From Nocardia concava NBRC 100430 (lineage in GTDB: Bacteria; Actinomycetota; Actinomycetes; Mycobacteriales; Mycobacteriaceae), in NCBI RefSeq assembly GCF_000308815.1, contig NZ_BAFX01000026.1:1-46620 (forward strand): DNA of 46,620 bases, read 5' to 3'. Position 1 is the stretch's first letter, and the number at the start of each line of letters is the position of its first letter. Under the pieces are notes generated by a model. The model saw nothing but the letters and a program-made list of their open reading frames with translations. It did no database searches and was not told where the DNA came from. Position numbers and translations under genes: made by a program. Positions 1 to 8,268 of this stretch are shown one piece after another.

Positions 1-27
1 TTCGGGGAAGTGCCGGGCGCGCCGAGA

Positions 28-107
28 GTGCTGTCGAGGCGGAGCATGGTGCCGTTGAGGCGGAGCAGTGCTGTTGGGGCAGAGCCGGGTGCTGTCGGGT
101 GGAGCCG
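28..107. repeat. Degenerate tandem repeat, four units of 19-21 bp
   Basis: Four head-to-tail units begin at 28, 49, 68 and 89. Each starts GTGCTGT or GTGCCGT and ends in GGAGC or AGAGC, with alternating lengths of about 21, 19, 21 and 19 bp. The array lies just beyond the stop of the leftward TPM-domain gene. I see no credible gene in it. It may be the tail of a low-complexity region or a 3' untranslated repeat. Confidence 0.55.
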
Positions 108-124
108 CCTCGTGGAGACGGAGG

Positions 125-1141
125 TCAGAAGTCGCCGCCCCCACCGCCGGAATCACCGCCGCCGAAGTCTCCGCCCCCACCGAAGTCGCCACCGCCGGAG
201 TCGCCTCCGCCGCCGAAGTCGTAGTCGCCGCCCCCGCCGCCCCATTCCTGCGGACCCGGGTCGTAGCCGCCGCCGGAATCCGGAGGCGGTGGGGTGTAGT
301 CGCGCTCGTGGCGCTCGCGTTCCTCGTTCTCGCCTTCCAGTCGGCCGAGCTCGTAGCCGAGCAGGCCGCCGCCCACCGCACCGCCGACCGCGCCGAGACC
401 GGCCGCGGCGCCGGGGCTCATGCCGCGACCGCCGCCGTAGCCCGGACCGCCGTAACCGGGACCCCCGTAGCCCGGGTCGCCGTAACCGGGGCCGCCGGGT
501 CCGTAGCCACCGCCGCCGAAGCCGCCGACCGGGGCGGGCGGGGCGGAACGGCGGCGACGGACGAAGGCGACGACGGCCGCGATGATGCCGCCGATCACCA
601 GGATCGGGCACAGGATGCCCAGCCAGCCCCAGCCGCCGCTCCTGGATTCGTGCTTGGCCGCGGGCGCCGGAGCCGGAGCGGGAGCCGGGTTGCCCGCCTT
701 GGCGCTGGTCGGCGCGGCCTGGTCGCCGGCCGACTTCAGCGCGCCCAGCGCCGCGATGGTCGCGCCCGTGTAATCACCGCTGCCGAAGGCGTTCTTGAAC
801 GCCGCACCCGCCGAATTGGTCTCGCGGATATGGGAATTCGCGCCCGTGCGGATGGTGAAGAAGTGGGACTTGGTATTGATGGCCAGCACCACATCGGTCT
901 GGCCGGCGACCTTGCTCTGAGCCTCGGCATCGAACTTGCCGCGATCGTCGGAGAACTTCTCGGTGGTGAAGATCTGCACCGGATTCGACAGCTGCGTCGC
1001 GGCATTGGTCACCTTGGCGACATCCAGCACCTTCGAATCGTCGTGCACGGTGACCGGTCCGGCCGACGCCGTGCCCGTCGCGAGCAGGATCACCCCGACC
1101 ACCGCGGACAGCACCAATAGGAAACGCTTGACCATCGTCAC
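125..1141 (-). CDS. TPM-domain membrane protein with Gly-rich C-terminal tail
   Basis: The 338-residue product starts with a signal peptide (about residues 1-28, ending ASAG). A TPM domain follows at about 30-140, the fold first described in thylakoid and membrane 'TPM phosphatase' proteins. After an Ala/Pro linker there is one membrane segment at about 171-194 closed by RRRR. The last 130 residues are mostly Gly with Tyr, Pro and Asp, ending GGGGGDF. The expected topology is an extracytoplasmic TPM domain and a disordered cytoplasmic tail. The GTG start at 1141 has a possible TAGTGT -10 seven bases upstream; an ATG at 1135 is the alternative. The family is secure, the biochemical role is not known. 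Confidence 0.8.
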   Translation of the reverse strand: MTMVKRFLLVLSAVVGVILLATGTASAGPVTVHDDSKVLDVAKVTNAATQLSNPVQIFTTEKFSDDRGKFDAEAQSKVAGQTDVVLAINTKSHFFTIRTGANSHIRETNSAGAAFKNAFGSGDYTGATIAALGALKSAGDQAAPTSAKAGNPAPAPAPAPAAKHESRSGGWGWLGILCPILVIGGIIAAVVAFVRRRRSAPPAPVGGFGGGGYGPGGPGYGDPGYGGPGYGGPGYGGGRGMSPGAAAGLGAVGGAVGGGLLGYELGRLEGENEERERHERDYTPPPPDSGGGYDPGPQEWGGGGGDYDFGGGGDSGGGDFGGGGDFGGGDSGGGGGDF

Positions 1142-1218
1142 AAGCGCGACACTACGTCTTACCGACCTTGATCGCTCGTCCTGGAGAATGACCGGAAGAT
1201 GACGGAAAGGAGCGCGGC

Positions 1219-1449
1219 GTGCCCACAGTGGTCCGGGCGACCATCAAGCCCGGCAGCAAGAAAGGCCCCCTGGTCGAGATTCTCGACGACGGGGCGCTGC
1301 AACTGTACGTGCGCGCCCCGGCCGTGGAGGGTAAGGCCAACAAGGCCGCCATCGAACTGCTGGCCGCCCACTTCGGCGTCCCCAAGTCCGCGGTCCGCCT
1401 CACCGGCGGCGCGACCTCCCGCTTCAAACGCTTCGAAATCGACGACTAG
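1219..1449 (+). CDS. DUF167 / UPF0235 (YggU-type) protein
   Basis: This 76-residue protein matches the small DUF167 family over its full length. It has the family's KPGSK motif near the N terminus, the VEGKANKA motif in the middle and GATSRFK near the end. Members have a compact alpha/beta fold of unproven function. The GTG start is preceded by AAAGGAG at a good distance. It reads away from the TPM gene and converges on trmL, ending only 11 bp from the trmL stop. Confidence 0.88.
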   Translation: MPTVVRATIKPGSKKGPLVEILDDGALQLYVRAPAVEGKANKAAIELLAAHFGVPKSAVRLTGGATSRFKRFEIDD

Positions 1450-1460
1450 CTCTCGAAAAG

Positions 1461-1937
1461 CTAGACGGCCCCCGGGAATCCCAGCTGCCGCCAGGCCTCG
1501 TACACGGCGACGGCCGCGGCATTGGACAGATTCATCGACCGCCGACCCGGCAGCATCGGAATGCGCAGCTGCTCGGTGACCCGCGGATCGGCGAGCACCT
1601 CGTCGGGCAGCCCGGTCGGCTCGGGGCCGAAGAGCAGCACATCGCCCTTGCGATAGGCGATCTCGGTGTTGTGCTTGGTGGCCGTCGCGCTGAAGGCGAA
1701 GACCCGCTCGGGCGCGATGGCGTCCCAGCAGGCGGCCAGATTCGGATGCACGGTGACAACGGCCAGGTCGTGGTAGTCCAACCCGGCCCGGCGTAGCTTC
1801 GGCTCGGATAGGTCGAAGCCGAGCGGTTCGATCAGGTGCAGCTCGCAGCCGGTACCGGCGGCCAGCCGGATGGCATTGCCGGTATTGGGCGGGATGCGCG
1901 GTTCGAAGAACACGAGATGGAACACGGGCACCAGCAT
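1461..1937 (-). CDS. trmL: tRNA (cytidine(34)-2'-O)-methyltransferase
   Basis: The 158-residue protein is a minimal SPOUT methyltransferase of the TrmL/YibK type. It would methylate the ribose of the wobble nucleotide in certain tRNA-Leu species, using SAM bound in a trefoil knot. Visible family motifs are FFEPRIPPNTGNAIRL near the N terminus, LFGPEPTGLP in the middle, and IPMLPGRRSMNLSNA at the C-terminal knot. Length is normal for TrmL, with no added RNA-binding domain. The ATG at 1937 is the only sensible start before the conserved first strand. Confidence 0.88.
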   Translation of the reverse strand: MLVPVFHLVFFEPRIPPNTGNAIRLAAGTGCELHLIEPLGFDLSEPKLRRAGLDYHDLAVVTVHPNLAACWDAIAPERVFAFSATATKHNTEIAYRKGDVLLFGPEPTGLPDEVLADPRVTEQLRIPMLPGRRSMNLSNAAAVAVYEAWRQLGFPGAV

Positions 1938-2004
1938 CGCAGAAGGCGGGGACCGAACTGTTCGGCGACCCGGTCGGGGATGCTCGCGGCAGGGGCGGGC
2001 CGGT

Positions 2005-2010
2005 TAAGCT
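2005..2010 (+). promoter_or_regulatory. -10 element (TAAGCT) of a leaderless promoter
   Basis: TAAGCT fits TANNNT and is followed by exactly six bases before the GTG start at 2017. Transcription would therefore begin at the start codon, as is common in Mycobacteriales. No Shine-Dalgarno sequence is present. Confidence 0.5.
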
Positions 2011-2016
2011 CGTGCG

Positions 2017-2334
2017 GTGAATTCAGCCCATGCCGCACCCGAGAGCCGCAGCAGTCGCGCGGGGGCGTTCGTGCGCGACAATCTGCCCATGCTGCTGGTG
2101 GTGGCGGTGCTGGTGGTGGCCGTGGTGCTGCTGGCCTGGGATCGCTGGCGCCGCGGGACGTACGTCTTCGGCGGGGCGACATTGCTGGCGGCGGCGCTGC
2201 GGATGGTGCTGCCCACCGATCGGGTGGGGCTGCTCGCGGTGCGCGGCAAGGCCTTCGACGTCGCGTGGCTGACGGTGCTGGGCGGCGTGATCATCGTGCT
2301 GGCCGCGACCATCAGCAGCCTCGGCGTCACCTAG
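2017..2334 (+). CDS. DUF3017 family membrane protein
   Basis: The 105-residue product has a short charged N terminus and three hydrophobic stretches at about residues 24-42, 51-64 and 80-100. This matches the small actinobacterial DUF3017 proteins. The family is often found close to folD and metX in actinobacteria, in keeping with metX 0.5 kb downstream here. Its function is unknown. The GTG start is chosen because a TAAGCT -10 lies six bases before it. Confidence 0.7.
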   Translation: MNSAHAAPESRSSRAGAFVRDNLPMLLVVAVLVVAVVLLAWDRWRRGTYVFGGATLLAAALRMVLPTDRVGLLAVRGKAFDVAWLTVLGGVIIVLAATISSLGVT

Positions 2335-2809
2335 CGACGCGCCGAGGTCGGGGCCGCGACCGGAGTCGCGGCACTGAATCATGAGAGGGGTGCCGCCGGT
2401 GTGGCCGGCGGCGGGGGAATTGCTAGACCGAGGTCATGCGCCGTCCGAGTTCCCGGCGGCATATCTCCTGGTCCGGGAGTCTGTGTAGGACGCGAAGTAT
2501 GGCCGGGCGGAGTTCACGCTGCTCTTCCTCGGAAAGCAGATCGACGAGATCGCGGAGATCCATGTCATCGAATGCGGCGGTCATGGTTCACAGATTACGG
2601 CCGCCGGGCTTTCCGCACACGTATTCGGAGCGTCCGGTTACCGAGGTGTCATGCGCGCGAAACCGGAAGCGCGTCAGGACAATTCGCGCGAAACAGCCCC
2701 GATACGCGCGGTAACGCGCCACCGGGTGAGGCAGCGTAGTTGCAGCGGTTCGGCAGCGTTGATGCAGCGGCCGACGGTGCTTTCTGGGCCGCTCGCGCGG
2801 GGCGATGAT
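2335..2809. other. Intergenic region with one small ORF
   Basis: Between the DUF3017 gene and the end of metX I see one plausible short gene, annotated separately at 2423-2584. A GC-rich inverted repeat (GCGCG-GTAA-CGCGC, near 2707-2720) could end the metX transcript. I see nothing else. Confidence 0.4.
2423..2584 (-). CDS. Small acidic hypothetical protein, 53 aa
   Basis: A reading frame from ATG at 2584 to TAG at 2423 encodes 53 residues. The product starts MTAAFDDMDLRDLVDLLSEE and is rich in Asp, Glu, Leu and Arg, so it looks helical. It has the regular third-base GC bias of coding DNA in this genome, and the residue mix of a folded protein rather than the Arg/Pro/Ser-rich mix of shadow frames. 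No good Shine-Dalgarno is visible. I do not recognise a family. Its position resembles that of small downstream genes after metX, but it could be chance. Confidence 0.4.
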   Translation of the reverse strand: MTAAFDDMDLRDLVDLLSEEEQRELRPAILRVLHRLPDQEICRRELGRRMTSV

Positions 2810-3976
2810 TCAGTGACCGGCCGCGCGCCGGGCGGCACGCGCCAGATCCATCGTTTCGTGCGCGAGCTTGCCGACCGCGTCGAACTCGGTCAGGAAGCCG
2901 TCGTGGCCGTCCTTGGAGTGGATGACCTCGAGCCCCTTGGAACCGGGCAGCAGATCGGCCAGCTCCTGCTGGGTGCGCAGCGGATAGAGCCGGTCCGAGT
3001 CGACCCCGCCGATCACGCACGGCACCGGCGTCGCCGCCAGCGCCGCCGCGACGCCGCCGCGCCCGCGACCCACGTCGTAGCGGTTCATGGCCTCGGTGAG
3101 CAGCACATAGGTGCCCGGATCGAAACGCTGGATCAGCTTGTCGGCCTGGTATTCCAGATAGCTCTGGACCGCGTAGCGCCCGCCGTTCCACGGATCCTCG
3201 TCGGCCTGGGCGTGGTTCTCGAAGCGGTGATCGAGTTCGGCCTCGGTGCGGTAGGTCAGGTGCGCGATGCGCCGGGCGATGCCCATGCCGGTCATGGGCG
3301 CGCGCCCGGTGCCGTGGTAGTCGCCGCCCTGCCAGTCCGGATCGGAGGTGATGGCGGCCTGCTGGGTGGTCTGGGTGCCGATCTGATCGGCGGTGGCGCG
3401 CGCGCCGACCGCCAGCACCAGGGCCGCACCGACTCGTTCGGGGCTGCCGACCATCCACTCCAGCACCCGCATGCCGCCCATGGAGCCGCCGATGGCGGCG
3501 GCCAGGCGGTCGATGCCGAGCAGATCGAACAGCTTGATCTCCGCGGTCACCTGATCGCGGATGGAGATGGCGGGAAACCGTGAGCCCCAAGGCTTTCCGT
3601 CCGCCGCCAGGGATGCCGGGCCGGTGCTGCCCTTGCAGCCGCCCAGCACATTGGTGGCGATGACGCACCATTCGCGGGTGTCGATCGGCGCGCCCGGGCC
3701 GACGATGCCGTCCCACCAGCCGGGCTGGTTGTGGTGCACGTCGGCGGGGCCCACCACATGCGAGTCACCGGTCAGCGCGTGCTCGACGAGCACCACGTTG
3801 TCGGCGTTCGCGGAGAGTTCGCCCCACCGCTGCACGGCCAGCGTCACGTCGGGGATGACGGCTCCGGACTCGAGCTCCACATCCCCGATGGCAATGGTCC
3901 CGAGCGTCCCGTCCGGCGGCGGTAGCAACAGCTCGGCCGCGTGACGGGACGTCCTCGATTCGATGTTCACGGTCAA
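2810..3976 (-). CDS. metX: Homoserine O-acetyltransferase
   Basis: MetX acetylates homoserine with acetyl-CoA, giving the O-acetylhomoserine used by MetY. The 388-residue protein is an alpha/beta-hydrolase-fold MetX of normal length. The nucleophile is Ser165 in AIGGSMGG, and the expected acid and base are Asp328 in SDRLYPL and His358 in KDGHDGFL. The [12 protein letters not shown] oxyanion region is intact. Its ATG overlaps the metY stop by four bases (ATGA), so the two genes are translationally coupled and share the riboswitch-controlled leader upstream of metY. Confidence 0.96.
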   Translation of the reverse strand: MTVNIESRTSRHAAELLLPPPDGTLGTIAIGDVELESGAVIPDVTLAVQRWGELSANADNVVLVEHALTGDSHVVGPADVHHNQPGWWDGIVGPGAPIDTREWCVIATNVLGGCKGSTGPASLAADGKPWGSRFPAISIRDQVTAEIKLFDLLGIDRLAAAIGGSMGGMRVLEWMVGSPERVGAALVLAVGARATADQIGTQTTQQAAITSDPDWQGGDYHGTGRAPMTGMGIARRIAHLTYRTEAELDHRFENHAQADEDPWNGGRYAVQSYLEYQADKLIQRFDPGTYVLLTEAMNRYDVGRGRGGVAAALAATPVPCVIGGVDSDRLYPLRTQQELADLLPGSKGLEVIHSKDGHDGFLTEFDAVGKLAHETMDLARAARRAAGH

Positions 3977-5322
3977 CTTGCCGCCGCCGTCAGGCCCGCG
4001 CGCAGATCCGCCAGGATGTCGCCGATGCCCTCGATGCCCACCGCCAAACGCACCAGACCAGGCGTGACACCGGAAGCCAGCTGCTCCTCGGGGGTCAGCT
4101 GCGAGTGCGTGGTGGAAGCCGGGTGGATGACGAGCGAGCGCACATCCCCGATGTTAGCGACATGGCTGTGCAGGACCAGCGCCTCCACGAACTTCTTGCC
4201 GGCGTCCACGCCACCGGCCAGCTCGAAGGAGACGATGGCGCCGACACCCTTGGGTGCCAGCTGTTTGCCACGCTCGAACCAGGGCGAGCTGGGAAGTCCT
4301 GCGTAGTAAACCTTCTCGACGCCCGGCTGACCGGAGAGGAACTCCGCGACGGCCTGCGCGTTGGCCACGTGCCGCTCGACCCGCAGGCTCAGCGTCTCGA
4401 TGCCCTGCGCGATGAGGAACGCGTTGAACGGCGACACCGCCGCACCCAGATCGCGCAGCAACTGCACGCGCGCCTTCAGCGCGAAGGCGGGCGCACCGAG
4501 GTCGGCGAAGACCGCACCGTGGTAGCTGGGGTCGGGCGTGGTGAAGCCCGGGAAGCGGGACTCACCCGCCTCGTTCTTCACCGTCCAGTCGAACGCGCCG
4601 CCGTCGACGATCACGCCCGCGACCGCGGCACCGTGCCCGCCCAGGTACTTGGTGGCCGAGTGCACGACGATGTCGGCGCCCAGCTGCAGCGGCTGGATCA
4701 GGTACGGCGTGGCGACGGTGTTGTCCACGATCAACGGCACGCCCGCGGCGTGCGCGACCCCGGCGATGCCCGGAATGTCGAGGATCGAGCTGCTCGGATT
4801 GGCGACGGTCTCACCGTAGAACGCCTTGGTGTTCGGCCGCACGGCCGCGCGCCACTGCTCGAGATCGTCGGGATCGGAGACGAAGCTGACCTCGATGCCC
4901 AGCTTGGGCAGCGAGTAGTGCAGCAGGTTGTAGGTGCCGCCGTAGAGGTGCGGGCTGGCCACGATGTGGTCGCCCGCCTCGGCCAGATTCAGGATCGCGT
5001 AGGTCTCCGCCGCCTGCCCGGAGGCCAGCAGCAGGGCCGCGACACCGCCCTCGAGGGCGGCGATGCGCTGTTCCACCGCGTCCTGGGTGGGGTTCATGAT
5101 GCGGGTGTAGATATTGCCCGGCTCGGCGAGACCGAACAGCGCGGCGGCGTGATCGGTGTCGCGGAAGGCGTAAGAGGTGGTCTGGTAGATGGGCAGGGCG
5201 CGGGCTCCGGTGGCCGGATCGGGGGCCTGTCCGGCGTGAATCTGCTTGGTCTCGAAGGACCAGCCGGCCGGATCGAGGGTGCCGTCAGCCGCAGCGGCCG
5301 CGGACGCGGTCGAGTCACTCAT
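3973..5322 (-). CDS. metY: O-acetylhomoserine sulfhydrylase (aminocarboxypropyltransferase)
   Basis: This PLP enzyme of the Cys/Met metabolism family (449 aa) replaces the acetyl group of O-acetylhomoserine with sulfide to make homocysteine. The PLP lysine is Lys225 in [17 protein letters not shown] and the YTRIMNPTQ motif of the substrate and cofactor pockets are present. In mycobacteria the equivalent gene is often called metC. The ATG at 5322 has GGAG eight bases upstream. The gene opens a two-gene operon with metX and lies behind a SAM-IV riboswitch and a Cys-rich leader ORF, so it should respond to SAM and possibly to Cys-tRNA supply. Confidence 0.95.
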   Translation of the reverse strand: MSDSTASAAAAADGTLDPAGWSFETKQIHAGQAPDPATGARALPIYQTTSYAFRDTDHAAALFGLAEPGNIYTRIMNPTQDAVEQRIAALEGGVAALLLASGQAAETYAILNLAEAGDHIVASPHLYGGTYNLLHYSLPKLGIEVSFVSDPDDLEQWRAAVRPNTKAFYGETVANPSSSILDIPGIAGVAHAAGVPLIVDNTVATPYLIQPLQLGADIVVHSATKYLGGHGAAVAGVIVDGGAFDWTVKNEAGESRFPGFTTPDPSYHGAVFADLGAPAFALKARVQLLRDLGAAVSPFNAFLIAQGIETLSLRVERHVANAQAVAEFLSGQPGVEKVYYAGLPSSPWFERGKQLAPKGVGAIVSFELAGGVDAGKKFVEALVLHSHVANIGDVRSLVIHPASTTHSQLTPEEQLASGVTPGLVRLAVGIEGIGDILADLRAGLTAAAS

Positions 5323-5345
5323 GGGTTCTGCTCCAAAAACAAGGT

Positions 5346-5391
5346 CGCCGAATGGCGGAAGTTTGACGTTATCGAGAAGCGAATGGGCTTC
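5346..5391 (-). other. Two short hairpins between the Cys leader ORF and metY
   Basis: On the minus strand GAAGC-CCATTC-GCTTC (5376-5391) overlaps codons 5-9 of the leader ORF. CGCC-ATTC-GGCG (5346-5357) lies downstream and is followed within a few bases by TTGTTTTT and the metY ribosome site. Their position fits an attenuator in which ribosome stalling on the Cys codons changes pairing near the metY start. The mechanism is inferred from layout only. Confidence 0.4.
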
Positions 5392-5404
5392 GACAACAAC
5401 ACAT
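5369..5404 (-). CDS. Poly-cysteine leader peptide (putative Cys attenuator uORF)
   Basis: ATG at 5404 opens an 11-codon frame, MCCCRSPFASR, ending TAA at 5369. It has a strong AGGAGG nine bases before the start and three consecutive TGT codons at positions 2-4. Cys-rich short leader ORFs that attenuate sulfur genes are known in mycobacteria; those reported examples are mostly leaderless, whereas this one has its own Shine-Dalgarno and sits after a riboswitch. It ends 46 bases before metY. Ribosome stalling at scarce Cys-tRNA would be a natural sensor for a gene that assimilates sulfide. Confidence 0.65.
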   Translation of the reverse strand: MCCCRSPFASR

Positions 5405-5450
5405 TTCGGTAGACCTCCTGGTTGCGCTTGCGTTCGTCCTTCGAACGCCC

Positions 5451-5530
5451 GGTCTGCACCCGGAGCACCCCACCGCAGCTGGAGGGTTGCCGATCAGCAA
5501 GCCGGGGCCTTAACGCTGATGCTCTTGACC
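5451..5530 (-). promoter_or_regulatory. SAM-IV riboswitch upstream of metY
   Basis: The minus strand carries the SAM-IV core: GGTC...AGCGTTAAGGCCCCGGCTTGCTG in two blocks, CGGCAACCCTCC and GCGGTGGGGTGC, closed by GACC. The end segments GGTC (5530) and GACC (5451) pair as P1, and GCGGTGGGGTG gives the pseudoknot-side strand. SAM-IV is an actinobacterial class that commonly precedes metY. Binding of SAM should turn off metY-metX. The element starts only a few bases after the predicted transcript start. Confidence 0.88.
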
Positions 5531-5539
5531 TGTTGCGAG

Positions 5540-5545
5540 ATTCTA
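5540..5545 (-). promoter_or_regulatory. -10 element (TAGAAT) for the metY leader
   Basis: On the minus strand TAGAAT lies about seven bases before the likely first riboswitch nucleotides. It overlaps the TAG stop of the upstream TetR gene. No good -35 is visible at the usual distance. Confidence 0.4.
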
Positions 5546-6280
5546 ACGGGCGGGGGCGGCTGCTTCGGAAGTGGGGCTCGCCACAGCGGAACCGCAGCAG
5601 ACACGCCGGAATTCGTGGAAGGCGGCCAGCACATTGTCGGCCAGGGCGCGCGCGGTAGTGGGCGTGGTGCAGTCCGGGAACTCGGAATCGTCGTCGAACT
5701 CGCACTCCATGCCCACCCGCACGATGCCGTGCCAGGTGGCTGCGATGGTCCGGATCGTCAGGTGATTCTCGGGCAGCTGCAGGCGTTCGGCCAGCACGTC
5801 GGTCATGGCCCGGGTCTTGGTGTCGGCCGATTCCATGCTCAGCGCGCGCACCGCGACGCTGTCGCGTGAGATGCGCTGCATTTGCTGGAACCAGCGGAAG
5901 GGCACCGGCGCATCGGATTCGATGATCTGGTCCACGACCGACAGGAAGGCGTCGAGCAGCGCCTGCAATTCGTCGCCGGTGATGGGCTGGGCGCGCAGCG
6001 CCTCGGCGAGGACCCGGCCCATGCCCTCGATGGGGGCGATGACGATCGCCTCTTTGCTGTCGAAGTACCGGTTCACAGTGCGCGGTGAGACGTCGGCGGC
6101 GTCGGCGATCTGCTCCACCGTGGTCGCGTCGAAGCCCTGCTCGTCGCACAACCGCAGGGCCACGTCGATGATGCGGTCCCGGGTCTGCTGCTTCTTGCGT
6201 TCCCGCAGGCCGGGGCGGTGTTCACGGACGCCGGGGTGGTGACGCGAGATCACACCGATGTGACTTGACAACTCCGACAT
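5543..6280 (-). CDS. TetR-family regulator of the adjacent efflux pump
   Basis: A 245-residue TetR protein. The N-terminal helix-turn-helix begins at GLRERKKQQTRDRI and continues through TTVEQIADAADVSPRTVNRYFDSKE in two blocks; the C-terminal ligand domain is divergent. I place the start at ATG 6280. TACGAT lies exactly six bases upstream (leaderless), and a longer frame would run through the efflux-pump gene. It is divergent from that pump and probably binds the repeats at 6325-6367, repressing both. It resembles the TetR at 37504, also paired with a DHA2 pump. The inducer is unknown. Confidence 0.85.
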   Translation of the reverse strand: MSELSSHIGVISRHHPGVREHRPGLRERKKQQTRDRIIDVALRLCDEQGFDATTVEQIADAADVSPRTVNRYFDSKEAIVIAPIEGMGRVLAEALRAQPITGDELQALLDAFLSVVDQIIESDAPVPFRWFQQMQRISRDSVAVRALSMESADTKTRAMTDVLAERLQLPENHLTIRTIAATWHGIVRVGMECEFDDDSEFPDCTTPTTARALADNVLAAFHEFRRVCCGSAVASPTSEAAAPAR

Positions 6281-6324
6281 GCCTCCATCGTAAGGCCTTA
6301 ACGGTCCGGTCTGTCCCATTATGA

Positions 6325-6367
6325 CAACTGTCGCAGCGCGACATTTTTCTCTTGACGCCAATTGTCG
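6325..6367. promoter_or_regulatory. Candidate TetR operator overlapping the pump promoter
   Basis: A perfect inverted repeat TGTCGC-AGC-GCGACA lies at 6329-6343. Two copies of CAAYTGTCG lie at 6325-6333 and 6359-6367. The second copy sits between the -35 and -10 of the pump promoter, so a bound regulator would block it. Confidence 0.5.
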
Positions 6368-6381
6368 GTGGGGGCCACTAT
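6352..6381 (+). promoter_or_regulatory. Promoter of the DHA2 efflux gene
   Basis: TTGACG (6352-6357) and CACTAT (6376-6381) are separated by 18 bp. The expected start of transcription is near 6388, giving a short leader with AGAGGAGAGG before the ATG. Confidence 0.5.
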
Positions 6382-6416
6382 GGTGAAGCTGCCTTCGAAC
6401 TCCAGAGGAGAGGCTC

Positions 6417-7913
6417 ATGACCGTAGCGACGGACGCTCTCGGTACAGACGAAAAAGCAAGTCCCACAAAAGATTCCAGGCGCTGGTTCGCGCTCGCCGTC
6501 ATCGCGATGGCGCAGCTCATGGTGGTCCTGGACGCCACGATCGTCACCATTGCCATGCCGTTCGCGCAGCAGGATCTGCACATCAGCGACGGTGACAAGC
6601 AGTGGATCTTCACCGCTTACACCCTGATTTTCGGTGGTCTGCTGCTGCTCGGCGGCCGCCTGGCGGACTACCTGGGCCGCCGCCGCATCCTGATGGTCGG
6701 CCTGGTCGGTTTCGCCGCCGCCTCCGCGCTGGCCGGTCTGGCCCAGAACCAGGCCGAACTGTTCGCGGGCCGCGCGCTGCAGGGCGCGTTCGGCGCGCTG
6801 CTGGCACCGGCTGCCCTGTCGCTGGTGTCGGTGACCTTCACCGAGGCCAAGGAACGCGCCCGGGCCTTCGGCGTGTTCGCCGGTGTGTCCGCGGCGGGCG
6901 CCGCGCTCGGCCTGATCGCGGGTGGCGCGCTCGTCGAGTACGCGGACTGGCGCTGGTCGCTGCTGGTGAACACCCCGGTCGCGCTGCTGGCGCTGGTCGG
7001 AGCGTTCGCCTTCGTGGTCAAGGATGTGCCCGCACCCCGCACCGGCGGCTACGACCTGCCGGGCGCGATCACGGTCACCCTGGGCCTGATCTCCATCGTG
7101 TACGGCTTCAGCCGGGCGGCCGAGGACGGCTGGACCGCCTCCACCACGCTGGCCCTGTTCATCGTGGGCGTGGCGCTGCTGGCGGCCTTCGTGGCCATCG
7201 AACGGCGGTCCGCGAATCCGCTGCTGCCGCTGCGCATCCCGGGCGAGATCAACCGCGGCGGCTCGTATCTGATCGCGCTGCTGGTGCCGATCGCGATGTT
7301 CGCCATGTTCCTGAACCTGAGCTTCTACCTGCAGATCGTGGAGCACTACTCGGCGCTGAAGACCGGTGTGGCGTTCCTGCCCTTCCCGGCCGGCATCGTG
7401 GTGTCGGCGGGCATCGCCTCGGCGGTGCTGCCCAGGATCGGGCCGCGACCGCTGATGCTGGCGGGTTCGGTGCTGGGCGCGGCGGGCCTGCTGTGGCTGT
7501 CGCGGCTGGAGTTCGGTGACAGCTACGCGAGCGGTCTGCTGCCCGCCATGATCCTGATCGCGCTGGGCATGGGCTTCCTGTTCGTGTGCATGCAGACCAC
7601 CGCGCTGCATCAGGTCGAGGACGAGGACTCGGGTGTGGCCAGCGCCTTGCTGAATGCCGCGCAGCAGGTCGGCGGTTCCATCGGCACCGCATTGCTGACC
7701 ACCATTTCGGTGCAGGTGGCCGAGCGGTACGTGCGCAATAACGGGACCATCGATCATGTGCTGGAGCGGGCCTCGATCCACTCCTACGACGTCGCGTTCC
7801 TGATCGGGGCGGGCTTCTTCCTGCTCTGCATTCCGATCGCGGCGTTCATGATCCGGGACAAGCCGGAGAATCTGCTCGAAGGCGATGAGCACGCCGTGCA
7901 CGTGGGCGTCTGA
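6417..7913 (+). CDS. DHA2-type MFS drug efflux transporter
   Basis: This 498-residue protein has 14 predicted membrane spans, the EmrB/QacA (DHA2) arrangement. Motif D (LDATIVTIAMP) is in helix 1, motif A (GGRLADYLGRRR) in the loop after helix 2, and motif C (GVSAAGAALGLIAGG) in helix 5, the marker of proton-driven exporters. AGAGGAGAGG precedes the ATG. It is divergent from a TetR gene, the usual arrangement for ligand-inducible multidrug export. The substrate cannot be told from sequence. Confidence 0.9.
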   Translation: MTVATDALGTDEKASPTKDSRRWFALAVIAMAQLMVVLDATIVTIAMPFAQQDLHISDGDKQWIFTAYTLIFGGLLLLGGRLADYLGRRRILMVGLVGFAAASALAGLAQNQAELFAGRALQGAFGALLAPAALSLVSVTFTEAKERARAFGVFAGVSAAGAALGLIAGGALVEYADWRWSLLVNTPVALLALVGAFAFVVKDVPAPRTGGYDLPGAITVTLGLISIVYGFSRAAEDGWTASTTLALFIVGVALLAAFVAIERRSANPLLPLRIPGEINRGGSYLIALLVPIAMFAMFLNLSFYLQIVEHYSALKTGVAFLPFPAGIVVSAGIASAVLPRIGPRPLMLAGSVLGAAGLLWLSRLEFGDSYASGLLPAMILIALGMGFLFVCMQTTALHQVEDEDSGVASALLNAAQQVGGSIGTALLTTISVQVAERYVRNNGTIDHVLERASIHSYDVAFLIGAGFFLLCIPIAAFMIRDKPENLLEGDEHAVHVGV

Positions 7914-8268
7914 CCGGCGAAAAGATATATCCGAGGGCCGTGGCGGCTCACATTCCGCAAGGACCGGGAATGGGGGTTGCCGCGGCCTTCGGCATTTCGC
8001 ATGCTGGAAGTGCGGAAAGTCACCCGAAAAGCTACTTATCGGTAACCGCACTGAATTCCCGCACAGCGGGGGCCGCCCGCGCGGTGAGATCGATAGCAGC
8101 AGTACGCTTGTCTTGCTTGACGCCACAGCGTACGTGGACTTGGCACCACAGGTCCCGTGCCGAGCGCCATGCGTATACGTTGTCTGTTGAACAGCTGGGG
8201 TCCGCTACAAGCGGTGCTCACCGGCCGTGCAATGGGAGCACCACCTTCCTAGGAGGACACGAAGATCC
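7914..8268. other. Intergenic region before icd
   Basis: About 355 bp without a convincing gene. A weak hairpin, CATTCC-N10-GGAATG at 7952-7973, may end the pump transcript. The rest should hold the icd promoter, but I cannot point to a strong -35/-10 pair. No RNA gene is recognisable. Confidence 0.35.

Noticed and set aside
4105..5412. Long plus-strand frame of 435 codons opposite metY
   Set aside because: It is the antisense shadow of metY, rich in Arg, Gly, Val and His without any domain; such frames are common in high-GC DNA. It also runs across the Cys leader ORF region.
6378..8126. Minus-strand frame of 582 codons opposite the DHA2 pump
   Set aside because: Extreme Gln, Arg and His content and no known fold; it mirrors the third-base GC pattern of the pump gene.
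7914..8268. Possible tRNA or small RNA gene
   Set aside because: No cloverleaf, T-loop (GGTTCGAAT) or other RNA family pattern is visible.
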